Source: Nanobdellota archaeon
GTDB taxonomy: Archaea; Nanobdellota; Nanobdellia; Woesearchaeales; GW2011-AR15
Reading direction: 5' to 3'
Assembly (NCBI GenBank): GCA_018815145.1
Contig: JAHIYL010000067.1
Location: 1 to 5,765 of the forward strand
DNA: 5,765 nt
The notes beneath the pieces are model-generated. The model had not been told where the DNA came from and searched no databases. It worked only from the letters and a program-made list of their open reading frames with translations. The translations under genes were made by a program, and so were the position numbers. Shown here piece by piece: positions 1 to 5,012 of this stretch. How positions within the stretch are numbered: position 1 is the first letter of the stretch; each line of letters opens with the position of its first letter.

Positions 1-56
1 AAATCTAATAAAATGGTTGCAAACAATGCAACAATGCATATCTTCATCCTTGTCAT
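1..56 (-). CDS. N-terminus of a secreted or membrane-anchored protein (cut by window edge)
   Basis: An ATG at 56 opens a minus-strand frame without a stop to the window edge (18 codons plus 2 bases). The translation begins MTRMKICIVALFATILLD: two basic residues, then a hydrophobic run of about 13 residues, which is the shape of a signal peptide or N-terminal membrane anchor. A second ATG at 47 would remove three residues and keep the signal. The start lies 17 nt after the stop of the ACT-domain gene on the same strand, with a purine stretch (GATGGGAAA) just before it, so it is probably the next gene of that operon. The mature protein is outside the window and no function can be given. A short open frame at an edge can occur by chance, hence moderate confidence. 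Confidence 0.5.
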   Translation of the reverse strand, partial: MTRMKICIVALFATILLD

Positions 57-72
57 TTTCCCATCAGAATTT

Positions 73-702
73 TTAAAACTTTAAAAAGCCCATTGCTTTT
101 GCAATGTCTTTCTCATCGATGATCACCATGATGTCTGTCCAGCAGCTCATCTCCTCAAGAATATTGATGCCATTCTCTGCAAAAAGTGAATACACATAGG
201 CTATCACTCCGACAGTCTCTTCAATTTCAGGAGCAGTCGTTATGAAGATCTGGACCAGGTCCTCATTGATCTTCATCAGATTGTGTGTAAATGTATCCTC
301 AATCAGCTGCCTGAATTCGCTGTTTGTTACGATCATGATTGTGGATACACCTTCAATCAGATTGAAGCTCCCCTTTTCCGAGGTTATCTTTTTCTCAATC
401 TCAAGCAGTCTTTCATAATGTTTTGGTTTTTCAATGACTGCAATGATTATCTTGTTCTTGATTTCAAGCTTGGACTGTGACAATAATTTTCTTATTTTGC
501 TCTCATTGATGGATTCTTTGGCAATCCTTTCCCTGTATCTTCTGCATGCGATGAGGATTGCATCAAAATTCTTTATTTTCAGATCTTTCTGGATTTCCCT
601 TGTCAATGCAGAATAATTGATCATGCCCATGTTAAGGCAGTCCTTTACACTTGGTCTTGACCTGATATATTCTTCTGTAAGCTTTTGTATGTTTTTTTTC
701 AT
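73..702 (-). CDS. ACT-domain protein, predicted regulator of amino-acid metabolism (COG2150-like)
   Basis: A 209-residue soluble protein. Residues about 8-60 (containing YIRSRPSVKDCLNMGMINYS, then a helix rich in Arg/Lys) look like a small helix-turn-helix-type module. Residues about 80-155 form an alternating beta/alpha segment. Residues about 160-209 match the ACT fold, with TVGVIAYVYSLFAENGINIL followed by a hydrophobic strand (DIMVIID), close to the ACT domains of aspartokinases. ACT domains usually bind amino acids and transmit that to an attached domain. The layout fits the archaeal group described as predicted ACT regulators of amino-acid metabolism; I know of no proven target. Its ATG overlaps the TGA of the upstream ureohydrolase-like gene in ATGA (699-702), so the two are probably translationally coupled. 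An amino-acid sensor for the adjacent arginine locus is a reasonable inference, with arginine as ligand unproven. GC is higher near its 3' end (about 47% in 121-180) than in the neighbouring arginine genes. Confidence 0.8.
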   Translation of the reverse strand: MKKNIQKLTEEYIRSRPSVKDCLNMGMINYSALTREIQKDLKIKNFDAILIACRRYRERIAKESINESKIRKLLSQSKLEIKNKIIIAVIEKPKHYERLLEIEKKITSEKGSFNLIEGVSTIMIVTNSEFRQLIEDTFTHNLMKINEDLVQIFITTAPEIEETVGVIAYVYSLFAENGINILEEMSCWTDIMVIIDEKDIAKAMGFLKF

Positions 703-1544
703 TTTGCCATAAAGTCATTAATGATTCTGTAAATTAATTTACCTGTGATGTCATTGATATCAAATTTCGGGATAAATTCAGTGATGTCCAGTCCAATTGG
801 ATTGAGTGTTTTAAGTTTGTTCATAAGATATAGTATTTCATTTGAAGTTAATCCTCCCGGAGCAATGCACCCTACTGCAGGTGCCATTGAAGGATCAACA
901 GCATCGATGTCAAGGCTTAGATACAGGAGGTTATTTTTTGGAATTGATTTTTTTATTTTTTCAAAGATTGCATCTATGGTGAATCTTTTAAAATCCATGG
1001 GGGTAAAATGAAGAATGTTTTTCTTTTCTATGATATCATGTTCATCCGGTTCAATTTCTCTGATACCAACAAGGACACTGTTTTTTAAGTCAAAATTCTT
1101 TAGAGCCATTGAATCATTTAGGACAGAACCATAATATGGCATATCTTTCATCATTAGATCAGGATGAGAATCGATATATACTACTGAGAATTTTTTTTTT
1201 AACCTGTTGATCCCTCTCAGTATGCCGTATTTTATTGAGCAATCCCCACCTATGGTAACTATTTTCTTATTCTGTGCAAATAATTTTGAGATTTCATTTT
1301 CTATTGTATCTAAATTTTTTAAGATATCTTTACCCTGCCTAATATTTCCATAATCAAATATATTTTTTGGATTGACTTTTCCTGAAAATGGGATGAACCA
1401 GTCTTCTGAAAGGTCTCTTACTTTATCTGGTGCCATAATCCTTCCTTTTCTGGCACTTGCTGCACCTATATCTGTAGGGATGCCAAGAAATATAAATTCT
1501 GATTCAGATACTTTTTTTGCTTGTGCAATCTTTAATTTTTTCAT
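699..1544 (-). CDS. Arginase/agmatinase-family (ureohydrolase) protein with altered active site
   Basis: A 281-residue protein of usual family length (about 280-310). Ureohydrolases use two Mn ions to release urea from arginine, agmatine or related guanidines. Family landmarks in order: FLGIPTDIG (19-27); GGDCS (99-103), where GGDHS is normal; DSHPD (125-129), matching DxHxD; SLDIDAVDP (210-218), matching SxDxDxxDP; APGGLTSNE (228-236); and DITEFIP (253-259), which carries the usual guanidinium-binding Glu (E256). Of six metal ligands five are kept (D125, H127, D129, D212, D214), but the first His is Cys102. The His of the family's HG motif (H163 in E. coli agmatinase) aligns with Tyr138. It may therefore be a ureohydrolase with unusual metal chemistry or an inactive binding protein; substrate cannot be assigned. 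A strong purine ribosome site (GGAAGGGG) lies at about 1552-1559, inside the end of the upstream mini-ORF. It overlaps the ACT gene by 4 bp. Confidence 0.85.
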   Translation of the reverse strand: MKKLKIAQAKKVSESEFIFLGIPTDIGAASARKGRIMAPDKVRDLSEDWFIPFSGKVNPKNIFDYGNIRQGKDILKNLDTIENEISKLFAQNKKIVTIGGDCSIKYGILRGINRLKKKFSVVYIDSHPDLMMKDMPYYGSVLNDSMALKNFDLKNSVLVGIREIEPDEHDIIEKKNILHFTPMDFKRFTIDAIFEKIKKSIPKNNLLYLSLDIDAVDPSMAPAVGCIAPGGLTSNEILYLMNKLKTLNPIGLDITEFIPKFDINDITGKLIYRIINDFMAK

Positions 1545-1548
1545 TCTT

Positions 1549-1653
1549 TTACCCCTTCCTTATCCGGAATCCAGATAATATCTTAATCATTTCTGGAGCA
1601 ATCATGAGGGATGCAATTGAGAAATATTCAGATAAGATGGTCTGTTTTTCCAT
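1549..1653 (-). CDS. 34-codon mini-ORF leading the ureohydrolase operon
   Basis: ATG at 1653 to TAA at 1549, ending 4 nt before the ureohydrolase start. The peptide begins MEKQTILSEYFSIASLMIAP and ends SGFRIRKG. The ATG sits 24 nt downstream of a TATA-like box (1678-1686 on this strand), the distance expected for a leaderless archaeal transcript starting at or next to this codon. The last codons (CGG ATA AGG AAG GGG TAA) contain the ribosome binding site of the next gene, so its translation could expose or block that site. The frame can be read further back to an ATG at 1737, but that stretch runs through the promoter and looks non-coding. I recognise no family. It may be a genuine small protein, a leader peptide, or a chance frame; the promoter spacing argues for translation. 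Confidence 0.45.
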   Translation of the reverse strand: MEKQTILSEYFSIASLMIAPEMIKILSGFRIRKG

Positions 1654-1677
1654 TTTATATACTCTTTTGTATACTTG

Positions 1678-1686
1678 TATATAAAA
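1678..1686 (-). promoter_or_regulatory. TATA box for the ureohydrolase operon
   Basis: On the minus strand this reads TTTTATATA, 24 nt before the ATG at 1653, which places transcription start at or beside that codon. Nested inverted elements surround it: TATATAC (1656-1662) pairs with GTATATA (1677-1683), with a GTATAC palindrome (1669-1674) between. These could be a binding site for a regulator overlapping the promoter. The base composition is very AT-rich, so short palindromes here can arise by chance. Confidence 0.5.
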
Positions 1687-1694
1687 ATGTTTTG

Positions 1695-1731
1695 TTTTAG
1701 ACATTTTTGTTTTTAAACATACAATTTTAAG
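1695..1731 (+). repeat. Direct repeat copy A, next to the ureohydrolase TATA box
   Basis: This 37-bp stretch starts TTTTAGACATTTTTGT and ends ACAATTTTAAG. Copy B at 1771-1806 starts TTTTAGACATATTTGT and ends ACAATTTAAG, so both ends are conserved and the middle is looser. It begins 8 bp beyond the minus-strand TATA box, on its upstream side. It holds an internal near-palindrome TGTTTTTAAACA. A transcription-factor site is the simplest reading. Confidence 0.55.
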
Positions 1732-1770
1732 CAGCAATTGATTTATTTGCTAGGTGGTGCTTTTGTCCCA

Positions 1771-1806
1771 TTTTAGACATATTTGTATTTATTTGTACAA
1801 TTTAAG
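1771..1806 (+). repeat. Direct repeat copy B, next to the argG-side TATA box
   Basis: Second copy of the 36-37 bp repeat, offset 76 bp from copy A and in the same orientation. It ends 8 bp before the plus-strand TATA box at 1815, mirroring the placement of copy A at the other promoter. It contains the palindrome TTGTACAA (1793-1800). Two copies, one per divergent promoter, suggest a shared regulator of both operons. Confidence 0.55.
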
Positions 1807-1814
1807 ACGATATA

Positions 1815-1827
1815 TTTATATATAAAA
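1815..1827 (+). promoter_or_regulatory. TATA box for the leader-argG-argH transcript
   Basis: TTTATATATAAAA is the best TATA-box match in the intergenic region. Archaeal spacing predicts transcription start near 1846-1852, about 170 nt before the first gene with a strong ribosome site (2018). That makes an unusually long 5' leader for an archaeal mRNA. Direct repeat B lies immediately upstream. Confidence 0.6.
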
Positions 1828-1867
1828 TACTTGGAATATTGTTAAATCAAAAATTATCCAAAGAAAA

Positions 1868-1945
1868 ATGAAAGCATCAAAGACTCAAAAAAATCCTAAT
1901 CAGATAGTGCCATTACTATCCTCATTGAGGTATAGGAGAGGCTGA
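1868..1945 (+). CDS. Candidate arginine-rich leader peptide upstream of argG
   Basis: A 25-codon frame from ATG at 1868 to TGA at 1943, inside the 5' leader of the argG transcript. It begins MKASKTQKNPNQ and ends with Arg21-Tyr-Arg23-Arg24-Gly-stop, codons AGG TAT AGG AGA GGC TGA. Three arginine codons out of the last five, in front of an arginine biosynthesis operon, is the hallmark of a leader peptide in ribosome-mediated attenuation as known for bacterial amino-acid operons. Hairpins overlap its second half (1903-1952). No good ribosome binding site precedes it, only an A-rich stretch about 20 nt after the predicted transcription start, which weakens the case. A chance frame through purine-rich sequence is the main alternative. 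Confidence 0.4.
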   Translation: MKASKTQKNPNQIVPLLSSLRYRRG

Positions 1946-1973
1946 CTCTCTTCATTGGCAATTCTAATTTTTT
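1903..1973 (+). promoter_or_regulatory. Hairpin cluster and T-run in the argG leader (possible attenuator)
   Basis: Three stem-loops can be drawn. A: GATAGT (1903-1908) with ACTATC (1915-1920). B: CCTC (1920-1923) with GAGG (1927-1930), extendable by TAT/ATA with one bulged base, and then competing with A for 1917-1920. C: AGGAGAG (1934-1940) with CTCTCTT (1946-1952), seven pairs including one G-U, with the leader-peptide stop codon in its loop. T6 follows at 1968-1973, 15 nt after C. Stem C covers the last two arginine codons, so a ribosome stalled there would prevent it forming. Archaeal termination depends mainly on T-runs, so the T6 could be the stop signal. Stability was judged by eye. 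Confidence 0.4.
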
Positions 1974-2003
1974 ACAATAAAATATAGATTCCAGATATTA
2001 TTC

Positions 2004-2013
2004 GGAGGTTGAT
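2004..2013 (+). promoter_or_regulatory. Strong ribosome binding site of the small Cys/His protein
   Basis: GGAGGTTGAT differs by one base from the full archaeal Shine-Dalgarno GGAGGTGAT complement (an extra T) and ends 4 nt before the ATG at 2018. A closely similar GAGGTTGAT (3414-3422) precedes argH. This is the best evidence that the 47-codon frame is translated. Confidence 0.75.
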
Positions 2014-2017
2014 TAAA

Positions 2018-2161
2018 ATGATTATTCAGGATATAGACAAGGATATGGTGCAAATATTGGTTGGTATGATGGACAACAATTGCAAAAAACTCACTGCAAA
2101 ACTGCATTTTTGCAAAGCTGTTCATCACTTAAAAAAATGTATAGAGGAAGGTGGTAAATAA
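2018..2161 (+). CDS. 47-residue Cys/His small protein coupled to argG
   Basis: ATG at 2018 to TAA at 2159-2161. The A of the stop is the first base of the argG ATG (TAATG), so the two genes are almost certainly translationally coupled. A strong ribosome site lies 4 nt upstream. The protein begins MIIQDIDKDMVQILVGMMDN and then becomes basic, with Cys22, His30, Cys32, His36, His37 and Cys41 spaced along what looks like one or two helices, and ends EEGGK. Three Cys and three His in 20 residues could bind a metal ion, or the cysteines could be redox-active. It has nine lysines and no arginine. There is no signal peptide and no clear membrane segment. I recognise no family. Its place as the first gene of the argG-argH operon suggests a partner or regulator of ArgG, or simply a translated lead-in that ensures argG translation. 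Confidence 0.7.
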   Translation: MIIQDIDKDMVQILVGMMDNNCKKLTAKLHFCKAVHHLKKCIEEGGK

Positions 2162-3411
2162 TGAAAACGATGAAAAAAAAAATTGTGCTTGCATATAGCG
2201 GTGGATTAGATACATCAGTAATACTAAAATGGCTTGTAGAAAAAGGATATGAAGTGATTGCATATTGTGCTGATATTGGACAGCAGGATGATTTTGAAAA
2301 AATAAAAGCAAAAGCCCTTAAGACAGGAGCATCAAAAGTATATGTCTCTGATCTAAAGAAAGAATTTGTGACAGATTACATATTTCCTGCAATAAAAGCA
2401 AATGCAATATATGAAGGAAGGTATATGATGGGTACAAGCCTTGCAAGGCCGCTCACAGCAAAAAAGCAGATTGAGATTGCAAAACAAGAAGGAGCTGAAT
2501 ATGTATCACATGGTGCAACTGGAAAAGGTAATGACCAGGTAAGGTTTGAACTATCCTATTATGCACTTAACCCTAGTATTAAGGTATTTGCTCCATGGAA
2601 GGATCCAGAATTCCTGAGTGAATTTTCAGGAAGGACTGATATGTTGAATTATGCAGAAAAGCATGGGATTGATGTTGTACAGTCTGCAGAAAAGCCGTAT
2701 AGTGAGGATGAGAATCTGATGCATATTAGCCATGAAGCGGGGATACTTGAAGATCCATCTTTACCATATAAAAAAGATATCCTAAAACACTGTGTACATC
2801 TTGACAAGACACCTGACAAAGAGGAAAATATTGAAGTGCATTTTAAGGATGGAATCCCTGTTAAAGTTATCAATAAGGAAGACGGAACCCAACACACTGA
2901 ATCACTGGCATTATTCATGTATCTCAATAAGATTGGTGCTAAGCATGGTGTTGGTGTAGTTGATATGGTTGAAAACAGGTTTGTAGGTATAAAGAGCCGT
3001 GGAATATATGAGACTCCCGGTGCAACAATACTTAGGGCAGCACACATGGATATTGAAGGCGTTGCTATGGACAGGGAGGTAATGAAAATACGTGATATGC
3101 TTATCCCAAAGTTTGCTGAATATGTCTATAATGGATTTTGGTTTGCCCCTGAGATGGATTTCCTTTTAGCAGCCATTGATAAGAGCCAGGAAATGATAGA
3201 TGGAGTAGTACATCTTTCGCTGTACAAAGGCAATGTGATAATCAATTCACGTGAATCACCGAGCTCGCTTTATGATCAGGATCTTTCAAGTATGGATATA
3301 GAAGGTGGTTTTGACCAGACTGATTCAAAGGGTTTTATCAAGATAAATGCAATAAGGTTAAAGGCTCATAAAGCAATACTCAATAAGTTCAATAAGGATT
3401 ATTTTGATTAA
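2161..3411 (+). CDS. argG: Argininosuccinate synthase
   Basis: 416 residues, close to the usual 400-415. It joins citrulline and aspartate using ATP (to AMP and PPi), giving argininosuccinate in the cytoplasm. Visible motifs: the PP-loop AYSGGLDTS (11-19) for ATP; EGRYMMGTSLARPL (85-98); HGATGKGNDQVRFE (117-130); NLMHISHEAGILEDP (185-199); VENRFVGIKSRGIYETPG (270-287); SLYDQDLSSMD (369-379). The sequence is close to human ASS1 in motif wording and length. One departure: where human and most others have GVGR in GVGRxDxVENR, this protein has GVGV (Val266, equivalent to human R265 by alignment). Start choice: ATG at 2161 has GGAAGGTGG (2146-2154) at good spacing and overlaps the previous stop; ATG at 2170 is too far. 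argH follows after 16 nt, giving an arginine operon. Confidence 0.97.
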   Translation: MKTMKKKIVLAYSGGLDTSVILKWLVEKGYEVIAYCADIGQQDDFEKIKAKALKTGASKVYVSDLKKEFVTDYIFPAIKANAIYEGRYMMGTSLARPLTAKKQIEIAKQEGAEYVSHGATGKGNDQVRFELSYYALNPSIKVFAPWKDPEFLSEFSGRTDMLNYAEKHGIDVVQSAEKPYSEDENLMHISHEAGILEDPSLPYKKDILKHCVHLDKTPDKEENIEVHFKDGIPVKVINKEDGTQHTESLALFMYLNKIGAKHGVGVVDMVENRFVGIKSRGIYETPGATILRAAHMDIEGVAMDREVMKIRDMLIPKFAEYVYNGFWFAPEMDFLLAAIDKSQEMIDGVVHLSLYKGNVIINSRESPSSLYDQDLSSMDIEGGFDQTDSKGFIKINAIRLKAHKAILNKFNKDYFD

Positions 3412-3427
3412 TTGAGGTTGATAAATT

Positions 3428-4684
3428 ATGGGAAAAAAATTATGGGATAAGGGAATGGATGTTGCAGATCCTATCTCAGCATTTCTTGCAAGTGATTTAG
3501 CTTATGATCAGAAGCTTGTTAAATATGAGGTAATGGCAAGTACTGCCCATGCAAAGATGCTAGAGAAAATTGAAATCTTGAATAATGAAGAGACTGAAAA
3601 GATAATTGCTTGTCTTATTGAGATCAAAGAGCTTGATAAACAAGGTTTATTTCAGCTGTTACCAGAAGATGAAGATGTACATACAAAAGTTGAGAACTAT
3701 CTTTCTGAAAAACTAGGTGATACTGGGAAAAAAATTCATACATACAGGTCAAGAAATGATCAAGTGCTTGTTAATCAAAGATTGTATAATAAAGATGAAC
3801 TTAATGCAATAAAGAATACTGCAAAAAAGTTGTTCAAACTGATTATTGATTTTGCTAAAGAGCATGAATATACAGCAATGCCTGGTTATACACATAGGCA
3901 GAAAGCAATGCTTTCTTCAGTAGGTCTCTGGGCAGGAGCATTTGCTGAATCACTGATTGATGACTTAAAATTACTGGGAACAGCTTATGAACTTAATAAC
4001 CTGAACCCACTTGGAAGCGCTGCAAGCTATGGTGTGCCGGCAAATATTGATAGGGAATTTACGGCAAAAGAACTTGGATTTTCAAAAGTTCAGAATAATG
4101 TGCTTTATTGCCAGAATTCTCGTGGAAAGATTGAATCTGCGATCGTCTCAGCTTTGTCCCAGGTGATGATGACACTTTCAAAATTGTCAGCAGATCTCAT
4201 GCTTTTTTCAACACATGAATTTGGATATTTTACATTAGGTGATGATGTGGCAACAGGTTCATCCATCATGCCGCAAAAGAAGAATCCCGATGTTCCTGAA
4301 CTCATAAAAGGCAATGCATCCCTTGTGATAGGTTATGAGAACATGATCAAGAATACTGTCAAGGACCTGCCTTCAGGATACAACAAAGAGACACAGGTAG
4401 TGAAAGAATTGATAATTAAATCATTTGAACTGACAAGTAATTCTGTTCAGGCAATGTCAATAGTGATGCAGAGCCTTCACGTTAATAAGGAAATTTGCGC
4501 TGCTAGCTGTACAAAAGAGCTCTTTGCAACAGACTATGCTTATGAACTGGTTGAAAAAGGCATACCTTTTCGAGATGCTTATAGGAAGGCTGCTAAAGAG
4601 ATTGAGAATATTGAAGTTCCTGATTTAGTTGAGGCATTGAAGAAGAGGAGTCATGTTGGTGGGACTGGGAAATTGGGGCTATAA
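3428..4684 (+). CDS. argH: Argininosuccinate lyase
   Basis: 418 residues, shorter than the usual 450-470. It splits argininosuccinate into arginine and fumarate, the last step of arginine synthesis; the family forms homotetramers with active sites built from three subunits. Motifs: KLWDKG (4-9); EDVHTKVE (82-89); RSRNDQV (107-113); MPGYTH (151-156), with the Thr155-His156 pair of the catalytic machinery; NPLGSAASYGVPANIDRE (193-210); and the superfamily signature GSSIMPQKKNP (277-287), whose second Ser (S279) is the expected catalytic residue. The usual HTGRSRND is HTYRSRND here. The KLWDKG start and shortened C-terminal region recall Bacteroidetes-type ArgH more than the KLWGGRF type. GAGGTTGAT (3414-3422) lies 5 nt before the ATG. 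The gene is 16 nt after argG, so it is cotranscribed. Confidence 0.95.
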   Translation: MGKKLWDKGMDVADPISAFLASDLAYDQKLVKYEVMASTAHAKMLEKIEILNNEETEKIIACLIEIKELDKQGLFQLLPEDEDVHTKVENYLSEKLGDTGKKIHTYRSRNDQVLVNQRLYNKDELNAIKNTAKKLFKLIIDFAKEHEYTAMPGYTHRQKAMLSSVGLWAGAFAESLIDDLKLLGTAYELNNLNPLGSAASYGVPANIDREFTAKELGFSKVQNNVLYCQNSRGKIESAIVSALSQVMMTLSKLSADLMLFSTHEFGYFTLGDDVATGSSIMPQKKNPDVPELIKGNASLVIGYENMIKNTVKDLPSGYNKETQVVKELIIKSFELTSNSVQAMSIVMQSLHVNKEICAASCTKELFATDYAYELVEKGIPFRDAYRKAAKEIENIEVPDLVEALKKRSHVGGTGKLGL

Positions 4685-4712
4685 CAAAATTCTATGTTTC
4701 ATTTCCAATAAT

Positions 4713-4744
4713 TTTATAAGTAAGCTTATCCTTACTAGTCTTAC
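4713..4744 (+). promoter_or_regulatory. mazE promoter and operator-like inverted repeat
   Basis: A TATA box TTTATAAG (4713-4720) lies 25 nt before the antitoxin ATG at 4746, giving a leaderless start. Between them AGTAAG (4719-4724) and CTTACT (4731-4736) form an inverted repeat with a 6-nt spacer, TAAGCTTA (4721-4728) is a palindrome, and CTTAC recurs at 4740-4744. AbrB-type antitoxins commonly repress their own promoter by binding such palindromes, so autoregulation is a fair inference. Confidence 0.6.
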
Positions 4745-4745
4745 A

Positions 4746-5012
4746 ATGATTGAAATAGTGAATGTATCGTCAAAAGGACAGATTGTGATACCTGAACGTG
4801 TTAGAAAAAAACACAAAATTGAGAAAGGAGATAGGTTAATAATTATTGACACTGGTGATAATATATATCTCAAAAAAGAAAAAGAAATTGAAAACAAGAT
4901 GATAGAATATGCAAAAATGGATTCAGATGTGTACAGTGGAATGCTTATTGCAGAAAAATCTTTAGCAAAGGATTGGAATTCAAAAGAAGATGAAATCTGG
5001 GACAAATATTAA
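4746..5012 (+). CDS. AbrB/MazE-type antitoxin
   Basis: 88 residues when started at the ATG at 4746. Residues about 4-44 form a SpoVT-AbrB swapped-hairpin DNA-binding domain, with the diagnostic VSSKGQIVIPERVRKKH followed by IEKGDRLIII. The C-terminal half is helical and acidic, ending in KDWNSKEDEIWDKY, the type of tail that wraps around MazF-like toxins and blocks their RNA site. The frame runs back to an ATG at 4653 inside argH, but the extra 31 residues are not AbrB-like, and the TATA box sits 25 nt before 4746, so the shorter form is chosen. The stop overlaps the toxin start by 23 bp, so the two are coupled. It probably represses its own promoter through the palindrome at 4719-4736. Confidence 0.88.
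   Translation: MIEIVNVSSKGQIVIPERVRKKHKIEKGDRLIIIDTGDNIYLKKEKEIENKMIEYAKMDSDVYSGMLIAEKSLAKDWNSKEDEIWDKY

Noticed and set aside
745..1011. 88-codon plus-strand frame opposite the ureohydrolase gene
   Set aside because: Mirrors the conserved SxDxDxxDP region on the other strand; no independent coding signal.
1191..1200. T10 run (A10 in the coding strand) in the ureohydrolase gene as a programmed frameshift
   Set aside because: The frame is intact on both sides and encodes a plausible Lys-Lys-Lys turn; runs like this are common in this AT-rich DNA.
1654..1737. N-terminal extension of the 34-codon mini-ORF to an ATG at 1737
   Set aside because: It runs through the TATA box and direct repeat A; the inner ATG at 1653 has the right promoter spacing.
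1934..1957. AGGAGAGG as a ribosome binding site for another small gene
   Set aside because: No ATG or GTG within usable distance; the nearest TTG (1955) opens only a 10-codon frame.
2649..3047. 132-codon open frame antisense to argG
   Set aside because: Cys/Ser-rich shadow of a clearly conserved coding region, with no ribosome site or recognisable domain.
4685..4712. Hairpin terminator after argH
   Set aside because: No convincing stem is visible, only scattered T-rich sequence, so no terminator is claimed.
4653..4745. Longer start of the antitoxin inside the end of argH
   Set aside because: The 31 extra residues do not belong to the AbrB fold, and a TATA box lies 25 nt before the ATG at 4746.
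4679..5005. 108-codon minus-strand frame over mazE
   Set aside because: Antisense to a well-supported AbrB domain and its promoter; Ser/Ile/Leu-rich, as expected for a shadow of AT-rich coding DNA.
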